A stretch of DNA of 64,000 nucleotides from an uncultured Spirochaetaceae bacterium. Its GTDB lineage: Bacteria; Spirochaetota; Spirochaetia; Sphaerochaetales; Sphaerochaetaceae. The notes beneath the pieces were generated by a model, which was given only the letters and a program-made list of their open reading frames with translations, was not told the DNA's origin and ran no database searches. The DNA lies in contig CALXMP010000001.1 of NCBI GenBank assembly GCA_944389505.1, forward strand, positions 310,001 through 374,000, read 5' to 3'. Of this stretch, positions 55,496 through 64,000 are shown in pieces. The position numbers and the translations under genes were made by a program. Each line of letters opens with the position of its first letter. Positions within the stretch are counted from its first letter, which is position 1.

Positions 55496-56458
55496 ATGAA
55501 GAAAGCTCTTATTGTTCTTGCCATGCTTCTGTCGGTTCTTTCCCTGTCAGCTTCTGATAAGGGAATCGTAACTGTATACATGCCATCTCCTGCAGGGCTC
55601 GCTAACAAGCTTGCTGCGGATTTCGAGGCAAAGACAGGTATTGAAGTCAGGACTTTCCAGGGTACGACAGGTGAGATCCTCGCCCGTCTTGAGACAGAGA
55701 AGGCAAATCCCGTCGCAGATGTCGTCATTCTTGCCTCATGGTCAGATGGCCTTTCAATGAAGAACAGCGGACAGCTTGAGTCCTATGTTCCTGCGAATGC
55801 TGACAAGATGGTTCCTGGCTGGATTGACTCCGATTCCACTCTTTTCGGATACAGCGCTTCGGCTGTGGGAGTAATCTACAATACGCTTATCTATCCAGAG
55901 CTCAGCGCAGACTGGCAGGAGCTTGCTGATTCTCAGTACAGAAATGATATCGCAATACCAGATCCAGAGCTTTCCGGCGCATGCAAGGATTTCGTTGCTG
56001 GATACGTCAATGCTTTCGGATGGGATACATTTGAAGCGCTTGCAGAGAATGGTATGGTAGTTCCGGGTGCAAACAAGGCTGCCCTTGAAGCTGTAACGAC
56101 AGGAGAAGTCGGCGTCCTTATTGCTGGTGTTGATTACAATGCCTACTCTTCGATGGCAGATGGCGAGCCTCTCGCAATCTACTACCCAGCAAGCGGTACT
56201 GTTGTGAACCCTCGCCCCGCAATGATCATGAAGACCGCGCCTGATATGGAGAACGCAAAAGCATTTATCGATTATCTTCTCTCCGATGATGCCCAGAAGA
56301 TGGTAACGGATGCATATCTTCTCCCCGGAAGAACGGATATCGAGTACAGCAACAGATCAACACTTGCAGAAATCCCGCAGATTGAATGCGACTGGGATGC
56401 CATGATGGCAATCTCCTCTGATTCAGCTGCAAGAATCAACGAACTCTGCGAAAGATGA
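55496..56458 (+). CDS. ABC transporter binding protein, ferric iron type (FbpA-like)
   Basis: 320 residues with a signal peptide (MKKALIVLAMLLSVLSLSA). The mature part starts VTVYMPSPAGLANKLAADFEAKTGIEV, the usual opening of SBP family 1/6 iron-binding proteins, and contains GYSASAVGVIYNT and KAFIDYLLSDDAQKMV. A tyrosine pair typical of FbpA is not obvious, leaving the ligand open. AAGGAAGG precedes the ATG at 55496; the frame begins eight codons earlier inside the ATPase gene. Confidence 0.88.
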   Translation: MKKALIVLAMLLSVLSLSASDKGIVTVYMPSPAGLANKLAADFEAKTGIEVRTFQGTTGEILARLETEKANPVADVVILASWSDGLSMKNSGQLESYVPANADKMVPGWIDSDSTLFGYSASAVGVIYNTLIYPELSADWQELADSQYRNDIAIPDPELSGACKDFVAGYVNAFGWDTFEALAENGMVVPGANKAALEAVTTGEVGVLIAGVDYNAYSSMADGEPLAIYYPASGTVVNPRPAMIMKTAPDMENAKAFIDYLLSDDAQKMVTDAYLLPGRTDIEYSNRSTLAEIPQIECDWDAMMAISSDSAARINELCER

Positions 56459-56475
56459 TCAATGGAAGTGGATAG

Positions 56476-58125
56476 ATGAACGGAAAGAAGACAATCGCTT
56501 TTTTATTGATTACGGCACTGGTTTTCCTGATTATCTGTCCACTGCTTTCAATATTCGCTGAAGCGGTATTCCAGAATGGCCGCTTCAGCCTCAGCAGTGC
56601 AATCGCGACAATCACAGAGAACGAGAATGCAAAGATGATTGGATCATCGCTGCTTCTCGGTATTCTTGTAGTCATAGTATCCTCTGCAATTGCTCTGCCG
56701 CTTGCATATATATTCTCAAGAACATCACTTGCTCGCTATCACTTCTTAGATATCATCTTCATGATACCGTTTATGACACCTCCGTATATCGCATCGATGG
56801 GCTGGATACTATTCATGCAGAAAAGAGGGTTGATGCAGCAACTCTTCCCAGATCTCGCATTCATCTCCGATTGGTTCTTCTCGCTTGCCGGTCTTGTGCT
56901 TGTGATGAGCTTCCATGTATTCCCATTCATGATGACGATGATGAAGAACGCGATGTTGTCTGTCCCATCCTCGCTCGATGAAGCCGGAGCCGTGCTCGGA
57001 GCACCTTTCAGAGTACGTATAAGAAAGCTCTTCATGCCTCTGCTTACGGGCAATTATGCTATTGGAGCCCTGCTTGTATTCGTCAAAACCATCTCGGAAT
57101 ACGGCACCCCATCCACACTTGGACGGAGGATAGGATTCAATGTATTCACAACCGATATCCACAGATATGCTACGGTCGCTCCAATAGAGTTCGGCAAATC
57201 AGCAGCCCTGGCATCTGTGCTCGTTGGAATCTGCCTGATGATCTGGCTGCTGCAGAACTACATAACAATGAGAAGGACATATAGTCTTGTCGGAGGAAAA
57301 GGCAGTGCCGTGAGATACAGAAAGCTCTCTAGACCTGCCCTTGCTGCCGCTATAGTTTTTATAACCATCGTAGTATTCTTCTCAATGCTCGTTCCCCTGT
57401 TCTCAGTAACAATATCATCACTTATAAAACTCCGGGGTTATGGGATGAGGTCAGGCAACTATACAACAGCTAACTACATAAAGGTATTCACAGAGGATAC
57501 ACAGGGAATCAATGCTCTGCTGGTCTCCATATTCCTTGCCGTCTCATCCGCTACGATTGCTGCTATGCTGGGAACTATCGTAGTCACGATATCGAGAAAC
57601 TGCGGAAAGAAAATGAAGAAAACGATAGAAGGTATTGCGCTCCTCCCTGAGATGCTGCCGAGCATCGTTCTTGTACTTGGTATAATGCTCTTCTATAACT
57701 CGATATACAAAGCAATTCCAATATACGGAACAATCTGGATAATGGTTCTCAGCTATGTCGTGCTTTTCCTTCCATATACAGTCCAGTACGTCACATCGTC
57801 ATATTCACAGATCAGCCCGAGTCTGATTGCGGCAGGCAGGATTTCAGGGGGATCTCCATCATATGTATTCTTTCACATCACACTGCCACTGATCTCAAGA
57901 GGAATCATGTCAGGATGGATGATGACATTCATAATAGCTTTCAGAGAACTCGTCACGCCTTCCCTCATCGCGCCTACGAATACCCTAACAGTCTCGACAT
58001 ACATCAACAGACAATTCGAGCAGGGAAGCGTCGGAAAAGGAATGGCAATGGCTGTGATATGCATTCTGTTCAGCACTGTATCGCTGCTGATTCTCAATAA
58101 GGCAATCATCAGGGAAAGACATTGA
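56476..58125 (+). CDS. ABC transporter permease, FbpB-type double permease
   Basis: 549 residues with about twelve helices in two halves, each with a BPD_transp_1 EAA loop (SLDEAGAVLGAPFRVRIRKLFMPLL and SLIAAGRISGGSPSYVFFHITLPLI). This tandem arrangement is typical of iron(III) permeases. Seventeen bases after the binding-protein stop. Its last 17 bases overlap the end of the convergent DUF4416 gene, with no terminator between. Confidence 0.93.
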   Translation: MNGKKTIAFLLITALVFLIICPLLSIFAEAVFQNGRFSLSSAIATITENENAKMIGSSLLLGILVVIVSSAIALPLAYIFSRTSLARYHFLDIIFMIPFMTPPYIASMGWILFMQKRGLMQQLFPDLAFISDWFFSLAGLVLVMSFHVFPFMMTMMKNAMLSVPSSLDEAGAVLGAPFRVRIRKLFMPLLTGNYAIGALLVFVKTISEYGTPSTLGRRIGFNVFTTDIHRYATVAPIEFGKSAALASVLVGICLMIWLLQNYITMRRTYSLVGGKGSAVRYRKLSRPALAAAIVFITIVVFFSMLVPLFSVTISSLIKLRGYGMRSGNYTTANYIKVFTEDTQGINALLVSIFLAVSSATIAAMLGTIVVTISRNCGKKMKKTIEGIALLPEMLPSIVLVLGIMLFYNSIYKAIPIYGTIWIMVLSYVVLFLPYTVQYVTSSYSQISPSLIAAGRISGGSPSYVFFHITLPLISRGIMSGWMMTFIIAFRELVTPSLIAPTNTLTVSTYINRQFEQGSVGKGMAMAVICILFSTVSLLILNKAIIRERH

Positions 58126-58615
58126 TTTTCCTGACCTGCCCTTTATATTCATCCCTGAATGATGAAAGTATGGTCTGCACCCTCTCGGAACGATAATCCG
58201 CATACGTCCACGGCAGGGCCTGCCATTGATGCTTATGATAGATAAGCGTCACCTCTGCATAGAGGTTCTTCCCTATCGCGATTCTATGCGATCTGTTCTT
58301 TGTCGTTGCAAGTATTGCATTCTCGAGGGAGAGGAGCCCAGGATCAAGGTTTATCCTCCGGTTTCCGTTATCACTGTATTCCTCTTCGATGCTGTTTGTC
58401 TCTGTCTTGATTGAAGCAAGGGAATCGGGAGATACAAGGTCCCTGAAAGATATGAAGAACCGTTCTATACCATCACCCATCTCCGGAACATAGTAATCGG
58501 TGAAATCGAATAGAAAGGAATCTGTGATTACGGATATCGGACCGAAAAGCGATTCAAGTCTGCTCCTCAGATCATCAGGGAGCCCTATAACAGATAGGAC
58601 TCCCATGAAAAGCAT
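58109..58615 (-). CDS. DUF4416 family protein
   Basis: 168 residues matching DUF4416: LFDFTDYYVPEMGDGIERFFISFRDLV, then NRRINLDPGLLSLENAILATTKNRSHRIAIG and ALPWTYADYRSE at the end. Function unknown; the family is frequent in spirochaetes and thermophilic anaerobes. Several ATGs are in frame; I choose 58615 because TATAAT lies exactly six bases upstream, and that box spans the stop codon of the preceding aroF-pheA gene. Confidence 0.85.
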   Translation of the reverse strand: MLFMGVLSVIGLPDDLRSRLESLFGPISVITDSFLFDFTDYYVPEMGDGIERFFISFRDLVSPDSLASIKTETNSIEEEYSDNGNRRINLDPGLLSLENAILATTKNRSHRIAIGKNLYAEVTLIYHKHQWQALPWTYADYRSERVQTILSSFRDEYKGQVRKINVFP

Positions 58616-58621
58616 CGATGG

Positions 58622-58627
58622 ATTATA
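58622..58627 (-). promoter_or_regulatory. -10 box of leaderless DUF4416 promoter
   Basis: Minus strand TATAAT, six bases (CCATCG), ATG at 58615. The TAA inside the box is the stop codon of the upstream gene. Confidence 0.5.
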
Positions 58628-60536
58628 GGACCGAAGCATATGTTCCAAGAACACGGAACGTAGCGCACGCGTTCTTCATTTCGCTGCAGAGATCCTCAAA
58701 GGAACCATCCTCAGGCAGCTGAATCTCAAGGAAGAACAGATACTCCCAAGGCTTTCCCTGTATCGGCCTTGATTCAAGCTTCTTCATATTGATTCTCCTA
58801 TCCGCAAGAACCTTCAGAGCATTCATAAGCGCACCTGGCTCATCGGAGACAGAGAATGAGATTGAAGCCTTATTGGGCTTAGCCTGGGATCTGAAAACAT
58901 CGGCATTCTCCTCTCTGGCTATCACATAGAAGCGCGTATAATTCGATGCATCAGACTCAATTCCCTGCCTGATGATCTTTAGTCCATGATATACCGCAGC
59001 AGGAGCTCCCGCTATGGCAGCTATGGATTTATCCTTCTTCTCAGCTATGAATGATACAGCCCCCGCGGTATCGAAGAAAGGTATACGCTCTGCATCAGGG
59101 AGTTCTTCTGAAAGGAACCTTGCGCACTGCGCAAGCCCCTGAGGATGCGAATAGACCTTCTTTATATCGCTGAGCTCAGCATCAGGCATTCCGATAAGAT
59201 TATGTATGACCCTCACCTGCTGTTCCCCGACTACGGTAATCTCCGGATGCATCGCAAGGAGGTCCAGCGTATCGTAGATCGTTCCTCCAAGAGTATTCTC
59301 CACAGGAAGCATTCCATACTTCGCCTTCCCCTCTGAGACGGCATCGAATACATCACTGAAGAGATGGCAGGGAAGAACACCTACGCTCTCATCAAAGGTC
59401 CGCCTTATAGCCAGTTCAGAAAAAGCGCCTCTCTCTCCCTGGAAAGCTACTTTCACGCTATCAGATGATACCGGCTTCTCACTGCCTTTCTCCTTTATGC
59501 TCTCAGGAAGGATGCGTGGAATCCTTTCAAGACTCTTTCCAACGACAGGGCACAGAGCCTGTATATCCCTCATCAGCTTTGAGAACTGAGCTGGATACAG
59601 GGACTGAGGACCATCCGAGAGAGCCTTCTCTGGGCAGTTATGGACCTCTACTATTATTCCTGAGGCTCCGGCAGCGACAAGCGCTAGCGACATCGGAGCA
59701 ACCATATCACGGATACCTGTGGCATGCGACGGATCTCCTATCACAGGCAGATGGGTAAGCTTCTGGACAACAGGAATCGCAGAGCAGTCCAGCGTATTCC
59801 TTGTCGCCTTCTCGTATGTCCTTATTCCCCTCTCACAAAGAACGACCTGATCAGTACCAGAGGCCATCAGATACTCCGCAGCCATCAGCCACTCCTCAAT
59901 CGTTGCGGAAAGACCTCTCTTCAGAAGTACCGGCATACCGGTCTTTCCTACAGCCTTCAGAAGCTCGAAGTTCTGCATATTCCTGGCACCGATCTGGAAC
60001 ATATCGATGTATGAGGCCATCATCTCAACATCGCCAGGAGAAACGACCTCTGTCGTTATAGGCATATCAAAGGCATCTCCAGCCTTCCTGAGAATCTTAA
60101 GCCCTTCCTCTCCAAGTCCCTGGAATGAATATGGGCTTGTCCTTGGCTTGAAGGCTCCTCCGCGAAGCATCACAGCGCCGGATTCCCTTACGCTTTCAGC
60201 AATTGCCATCACCTGATCGTAATTCTCTACAGCGCAGGGACCGGCTATCACGGCAACTCTGTTGCCACCTATTCTCACTTTGCCCACTGAGACAATCGTA
60301 TCTTCCTTCTTGAGCTCACGGGAGGCGAGCTTATAAGGCTTTGATATAGGAACGACGGAGCTGACGCCAGGAAGGAGCTCAACCTGTCTCGGATCGATAT
60401 GCACGGTACCAACAGCACCGAATACCGTATCATTCTCTCCAACGATTTCCTTGACCATGAATCCTTTCTCTGTGAGGAAGGATCTCACTTTATCTTTTTC
60501 GCTTGGTGTAATACCTTGTCTGAGGATTATAATCAT
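58623..60536 (-). CDS. Bifunctional DAHP synthase - prephenate dehydratase
   Basis: 637 residues combining the first step of the shikimate pathway with a phenylalanine-specific step. Residues 1-70: ferredoxin-like domain of AroF type I-beta; about 90-345: DAHP synthase (VIAGPCAVENYDQ, RGGAFKPRTSPYSFQG, LLKRGLSATIEEW, PVIGDPSHATG, DGPQSLYPAQF); about 370-545: prephenate dehydratase (VAFQGERGAFSE, GMLPVENTLGGTIYDTLDLL, SHPQGLAQC, DASNYTRFYVI with the catalytic Thr); about 560-637: ACT domain (SISFSVSDEPGALMNALKVLA, LESRPIQGKPWEYLFFLE) for Phe feedback. The fusion suggests Phe control of DAHP synthase. Confidence 0.92.
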   Translation of the reverse strand: MIIILRQGITPSEKDKVRSFLTEKGFMVKEIVGENDTVFGAVGTVHIDPRQVELLPGVSSVVPISKPYKLASRELKKEDTIVSVGKVRIGGNRVAVIAGPCAVENYDQVMAIAESVRESGAVMLRGGAFKPRTSPYSFQGLGEEGLKILRKAGDAFDMPITTEVVSPGDVEMMASYIDMFQIGARNMQNFELLKAVGKTGMPVLLKRGLSATIEEWLMAAEYLMASGTDQVVLCERGIRTYEKATRNTLDCSAIPVVQKLTHLPVIGDPSHATGIRDMVAPMSLALVAAGASGIIVEVHNCPEKALSDGPQSLYPAQFSKLMRDIQALCPVVGKSLERIPRILPESIKEKGSEKPVSSDSVKVAFQGERGAFSELAIRRTFDESVGVLPCHLFSDVFDAVSEGKAKYGMLPVENTLGGTIYDTLDLLAMHPEITVVGEQQVRVIHNLIGMPDAELSDIKKVYSHPQGLAQCARFLSEELPDAERIPFFDTAGAVSFIAEKKDKSIAAIAGAPAAVYHGLKIIRQGIESDASNYTRFYVIAREENADVFRSQAKPNKASISFSVSDEPGALMNALKVLADRRINMKKLESRPIQGKPWEYLFFLEIQLPEDGSFEDLCSEMKNACATFRVLGTYASVL

Positions 60537-60557
60537 CTTGCTGAAAAGCTATCTTTT

Positions 60558-61247
60558 ATGCAGAAAATGGTCAATAAAAAGCAATTGGACGAAACCTATT
60601 TCGATAAAGTATTCGCTCTTTTCTCCGAAAAGCTCAGAAGCATGGGCGCGCCCCTTCCTTCTGTCAGCATAATGGCAGAAAAGAACAATGATCCGTACAG
60701 GGTCCTTGTATCAACAATCATAAGCCTCAGAACCAAGGACAGCGTGACGCTTGCTGCATCTGAGCGCCTTCTGTCGCGATATCCTGATATAGACAGTCTT
60801 GCGGATGCCGATCCGGAGGAAATCGCCGAGCTGATAAAGCCTGCTGGTTTCTACAGAAGGAAGGGAGAACAGCTGAAGAAGATTGCCGGAATACTCCGTG
60901 ATGAGCATCACTCCTCCATCCCTGCTGATATGGATACGATAATGAGTCTGCCCGGCGTAGGTATAAAGACGGCATCCCTCGTGCTCAATCTTGGATTCGG
61001 CATTGATGCCATATGCGTTGACTGCCATGTGCATGAGATAGCTAACAGAACGGGATGGGTGAAGACAAAGACACCGGAGGAGACGGAGAAAGCGCTGAGA
61101 GAAATACTGCCCCAGCGTTTCTGGATACCTCTCAACGAGCTCCTTGTGCGCTATGGGCAGTATGTCTGCACGCCTGTCTCTCCTCACTGCTCGGAGTGTC
61201 CTCTGAAAGATGAATGCCGGAAAGAAGGCGTAATCAGGTCAAGGTGA
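60558..61247 (+). CDS. nth: Endonuclease III
   Basis: 229 residues. Helix-hairpin-helix LPGVGIKTASLVLN with catalytic Lys, then the catalytic Asp in AICVDCHVHEIANRTGW, and the [4Fe-4S] ligand pattern C-x8-C-x2-C-x5-C in CTPVSPHCSECPLKDEC. It removes oxidised pyrimidines and cuts the abasic site. TATAAT at 60528-60533 may be its -10; no Shine-Dalgarno is seen, and ATG 60567 is an alternative start. Divergent from aroF-pheA. Confidence 0.93.
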   Translation: MQKMVNKKQLDETYFDKVFALFSEKLRSMGAPLPSVSIMAEKNNDPYRVLVSTIISLRTKDSVTLAASERLLSRYPDIDSLADADPEEIAELIKPAGFYRRKGEQLKKIAGILRDEHHSSIPADMDTIMSLPGVGIKTASLVLNLGFGIDAICVDCHVHEIANRTGWVKTKTPEETEKALREILPQRFWIPLNELLVRYGQYVCTPVSPHCSECPLKDECRKEGVIRSR

Positions 61248-61655
61248 TCACTTGCCGAGCTTCTTCACAGCTGGCTGCGCTACCTTATATACCGATGCAA
61301 GGATGAGAAGATGGTATATAAGCACCTCCAGCCATTCAAACCACTCTGTGCCGTCAACGCCTCTGAGACCATACATGAAATCCGCAAGGACTATGTATAT
61401 TACCCAGGCGACCAGGACTACGAGAGTAGCAGTCTTTGTGAATGACGCCTTGATGCCGCTGATGAAGAGCGGAACGATAAGGAGAAGACCTGCCACAAGC
61501 AGAACAGCTCCCACGATGATATCAAAGACATCGTCAAGCTCCCTGTAGAGGGCATTGCCGCCGAAGTCAGCCATGCCTTCGATGCCGATGATAACGAAAA
61601 GAAGACCCACTAGGATCCTGAGGATCATATCCCCGATGGATTTTGAACCTGCCAT
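61248..61655 (-). CDS. Four-helix membrane protein (DoxX/DUF-like)
   Basis: 135 residues with four predicted membrane helices (about 10-28, 44-65, 75-92, 108-125). The helix pattern and the ILVGLLFVIIGIEGMADFGG start recall DoxX-like proteins, but I cannot name the family with certainty. AGGAGGTCGAT precedes the ATG and TATAAT at 61684-61689 (minus strand) gives a leadered promoter. Convergent with and directly abutting nth. Confidence 0.6.
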   Translation of the reverse strand: MAGSKSIGDMILRILVGLLFVIIGIEGMADFGGNALYRELDDVFDIIVGAVLLVAGLLLIVPLFISGIKASFTKTATLVVLVAWVIYIVLADFMYGLRGVDGTEWFEWLEVLIYHLLILASVYKVAQPAVKKLGK

Positions 61656-61717
61656 ATCGACCTCCTGTCTGATAATGCAAGTCTATTATATGACCTGAAG
61701 AACTTAAGGTTAAGATA

Positions 61718-61746
61718 TTGACTGCAGACTCTCCTCTCTGGATACT
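61718..61746 (+). promoter_or_regulatory. Leaderless promoter of pth
   Basis: TTGACT (61718-61723), exactly 17 bases, GATACT (61741-61746), seven bases, ATG at 61754. One of the two clearest -35/-10/ATG arrangements of this kind in the window. Confidence 0.75.
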
Positions 61747-61753
61747 CACTCAC

Positions 61754-62281
61754 ATGATCAGAATGCTTGTTTTCCTCGGCAATCCAGGAAAGGACTATAC
61801 AGCTACAAGACATAATGCAGGATTCATGCTCTGCGATTATCTTTATCCTGATGCAAGCTATCAGATGAAGTTCCATTCCCAGTTCATGAAAGCCGGGAAT
61901 GTCTATGTGATGAAGCCGATGACATTCATGAATCTATCGGGAACCGCTGTATCAGAGGCTGCTTCCTTCTATCATATGGCCCCGGAAGAGATCCTTGTGA
62001 TACATGATGATCTTGAGCTCCCGCTTGGGAAAGCCAGGCTGCAGAAAGGAGGCGGACTGCAGGGACACAATGGGCTCAGAAGCATAAAGGAGCGGCTTGG
62101 AAGCAGTGATTTCCACCGACTCCGCATAGGAATAGGCAGGCCTGAGCATGGCGATGTCAGATTATATGTCACAGCGCCTTTCAGAAAAGACGAGATGATT
62201 GCCATGGATCAGCTCTTCCCTAAGCTCCGAGCCATCCTCGACTCCCCAGATAAACCCGCAGAGGTGGATATCAATGGCTAA
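61754..62281 (+). CDS. pth: Peptidyl-tRNA hydrolase
   Basis: 175 residues. Motifs LVFLGNPGKDYTATRHNAGFMLCD with the catalytic His in TRHNAG, KPMTFMNLSGTAV, VIHDDLELPLGKARLQKGGGLQGHNGLRSI and FHRLRIGIGRP are those of bacterial Pth. It rescues tRNAs from stalled peptidyl-tRNA. The ATG at 61754 is chosen from the promoter geometry; ATG 61763 is the alternative. Stop overlaps the next gene by eight bases. Confidence 0.96.
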   Translation: MIRMLVFLGNPGKDYTATRHNAGFMLCDYLYPDASYQMKFHSQFMKAGNVYVMKPMTFMNLSGTAVSEAASFYHMAPEEILVIHDDLELPLGKARLQKGGGLQGHNGLRSIKERLGSSDFHRLRIGIGRPEHGDVRLYVTAPFRKDEMIAMDQLFPKLRAILDSPDKPAEVDING

Positions 62282-63125
62282 AGGGTATATCGCAGCATTC
62301 ATCACCGTAGCGGTATGGGGACTTACATTTGTCTTTACGAAATCACTTCTTGTTTCCTTCACTCCCGTAGAGATCCTTTTCATCAGATTCCTGCTCGGAA
62401 CGATCGCATTAACGCTTGCTATGCCAAAAAGGCTGAGAACGAAGGGATGGCATGAGGAGAAATACCTTGTATCCGCAGGGCTGACAGGCATATTCCTGTA
62501 CTACTTCCTGGAGAATGTCTCTATGCTGTGGACAAGCGCATCGAATGCAGGGGTCATCGTATCTACAGCACCTTTCTTCACAGCCCTTCTCTCCAGGGAA
62601 AGGAAGAGCTGGCGGTTCTTTGCAGGCTTTGCTGTCGCAATCACCGGGATCGCTATGATAAGCCTGTCATCGATTGACTTCTCCCCTGAAAGCCTGAAAG
62701 GAGACCTGCTTGCTCTGTCAGCAGCATTTGTATGGGCCTTCTATGCAATAGCTTCGAAAAAGATAGCCAGCTTCGGATACAGCCCTCTGCTCACTGTCAG
62801 AAGGTCGTTCATATATGGAATGGCTTTCATGCTGCTTCCTCTTCTTCTCTGGAATAATGCTGGAATGGAGAGGGATATGCTCTCTCCCTGGAATATTACG
62901 GGGCTGCTATTTCTGGGGCTCGCTGCCTCTGCTCTCTGCTTCGTTCTCTGGAATATAGCTGTTGAAAAACTGGGACCGATCAGAACGAGTATATTCATAT
63001 ATCTCGTTCCGGTGATCACGGTAATAGCTTCGGCTGTGGTTCTGGGAGAGATGATGACGGCATTCTCCATTATCGGGACAATCCTGACGCTTTCCGGATT
63101 ATTCCTCTCCGGATTTAAGAAATAG
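62274..63125 (+). CDS. EamA-family (DMT superfamily) transporter
   Basis: 283 residues with ten helices in two EamA repeats: FITVAVWGLTFVFTKSLLVSFTPVEILFIRF and LLALSAAFVWAFYAIASKKI start the two halves, and LGPIRTSIFIYLVPVITVIASAVVLGE is the conserved C-terminal EamA segment. Inner-membrane exporter of an unknown metabolite. GAGGTGGATATCA precedes the ATG inside the end of pth, so the two are co-translated. Confidence 0.9.
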   Translation: MAKGYIAAFITVAVWGLTFVFTKSLLVSFTPVEILFIRFLLGTIALTLAMPKRLRTKGWHEEKYLVSAGLTGIFLYYFLENVSMLWTSASNAGVIVSTAPFFTALLSRERKSWRFFAGFAVAITGIAMISLSSIDFSPESLKGDLLALSAAFVWAFYAIASKKIASFGYSPLLTVRRSFIYGMAFMLLPLLLWNNAGMERDMLSPWNITGLLFLGLAASALCFVLWNIAVEKLGPIRTSIFIYLVPVITVIASAVVLGEMMTAFSIIGTILTLSGLFLSGFKK

Positions 63126-63198
63126 GCTATCCAATCTGCTGAATGCTCTCTTTCTCTGTGGTAAGATAGTATGTAATCAGTACTGAAAGAGGGTTTCA

Positions 63199-64000
63199 AT
63201 GGAAAAAAGGGATTTCAGGATCGCAGAACCTACCAGAGAGAAAATAAAGATCTTCAAGGAGGTCTTCCCTTCCGATGAAAGCATCGATCTGCTCTATAGA
63301 GAAGCTTCCCTGCTTGCATTCACATACAACAATGAGCTGAAGAAAGAAGGAAAGGCTGAAGGTTTCGTATCACCCGGAAAGCTTCACGCTTCCGCAGTGC
63401 TCCATCTTATCTATCAGATTGTCCTTTCTGCCCGCATCGGGGATTCCCAGCCGGACTTCTTCACAAGGCGCATCGCAACGGTGATGGGTAATGAGGATCT
63501 CCTCAATGCCCTGGCATTCTATTCAAAGACATTCCCTTCCCCTGCGCTTAATGAGTCAAAGCCGGGCAATGAGAAGAGGATAACAGAGGATATGAGAGGA
63601 TTCTTCGTGCATCAGGTACTGCTTCAGAATCCAGCTCTCCTTGCTGCATCAAAGCCTTTCATCTCCCCCGATGGGATAATCTACCCAGAAGGGATAAAGG
63701 CTTTATCAAGTATTCTCTCATCTTTCGTCAAAGATGATCTCAGGGATGGACGACCGAATACGGAAGATGTATTCACAATGCTTCAGCTTCCGGCACGTCT
63801 CTATCCGAACTCGCTTGAGGAGCAGATCCGCTACATACTCAGGGAGTGGAGGATGTTCCTTCCAGCGGATCTGATAATGCTTCTTGAGACCTCGCTGGAT
63901 TATATCCACGAAGAGGAAAAGGACAGAAGCGGAACGGGAGGCGGAGGCGGAGAGACCCACGTAATCGACTACTCTCTGTCTGATCTGAATGAGTATGAGG
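63199..64000 (+). CDS. Unrecognised large protein, 5' part (runs off the window)
   Basis: At least 267 codons without a stop to the window end. ATG at 63199 has AGAGGG five bases upstream. The visible part is mostly helical and acidic (PTREKIKIFKEVFPSDESIDLLYREASLLAFTYNNEL..., SARIGDSQPDFFTRRIATVM), then after about residue 245 a flexible GTGGGGGE linker leads to DYSLSDLNEYE. This looks like an N-terminal accessory domain before another domain beyond the edge. I do not recognise it. Confidence 0.7.
   Translation, partial: MEKRDFRIAEPTREKIKIFKEVFPSDESIDLLYREASLLAFTYNNELKKEGKAEGFVSPGKLHASAVLHLIYQIVLSARIGDSQPDFFTRRIATVMGNEDLLNALAFYSKTFPSPALNESKPGNEKRITEDMRGFFVHQVLLQNPALLAASKPFISPDGIIYPEGIKALSSILSSFVKDDLRDGRPNTEDVFTMLQLPARLYPNSLEEQIRYILREWRMFLPADLIMLLETSLDYIHEEEKDRSGTGGGGGETHVIDYSLSDLNEYE

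Overview
The window reads as a chromosomal segment of a fermentative spirochaete, most likely close to Sphaerochaetaceae/Treponemataceae. The reasons are gene content (DUF4416 protein, pyruvate:ferredoxin oxidoreductase, NADP-glutamate dehydrogenase, an Mgl-type sugar transporter whose binding protein is circularly permuted as reported for Treponema pallidum MglB-2), codon use of medium GC and many short operons. The lineage is an inference; no rRNA gene is present.

Layout. 0-9 kb: a YdeI/OmdA-like protein, tRNA-Ile(CAU), an HD-domain/EamA/rsmD/acyl-ACP thioesterase operon, slyX, then a WYL regulator with a YesN/YesM-type two-component pair. 8.5-14.7 kb: an mgl operon (mglB-mglA-mglC, a second canonical sugar-binding protein, DUF4867). 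14.8-22 kb: small envelope proteins, a secreted nuclease, nifJ with a long leader, and gdhA. 22-27.4 kb: a two-receiver/PPDK-N protein, a YqhD-like alcohol dehydrogenase and a HigBA-type toxin-antitoxin pair. 27.5-36.3 kb: a probable sigma-54-controlled unit (PrpR-type activator, tctBAC, GH31, GH13). 36.3-46.7 kb: parE-parC-rluA-type-barrel protein, YibE/F, alkaline phosphatase, leuS. 46.9-53.6 kb: an AT-rich HTH-DprA / HAD-like-phosphoribosyltransferase cassette, a truncated duplicate of sdaA, a UvrA2-like ATPase and intact sdaA. 53.7-64 kb: an iron-type ABC transporter, DUF4416, a DAHP synthase-prephenate dehydratase fusion, nth, pth, EamA and the start of an unrecognised gene.

Two themes stand out. 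First, at least eleven transcription units begin with a TANNNT-type -10 box six or seven bases before the start codon and lack a Shine-Dalgarno sequence, so leaderless mRNAs seem common, next to other genes with strong GGAGG sites. Second, the HTH-DprA cassette has a perfect palindrome over its promoter and a partner phosphoribosyltransferase gene split by one in-frame TGA; it is the best candidate here for a poorly described conflict or DNA-handling system. All database-dependent statements are from memory of protein families and were not searched.
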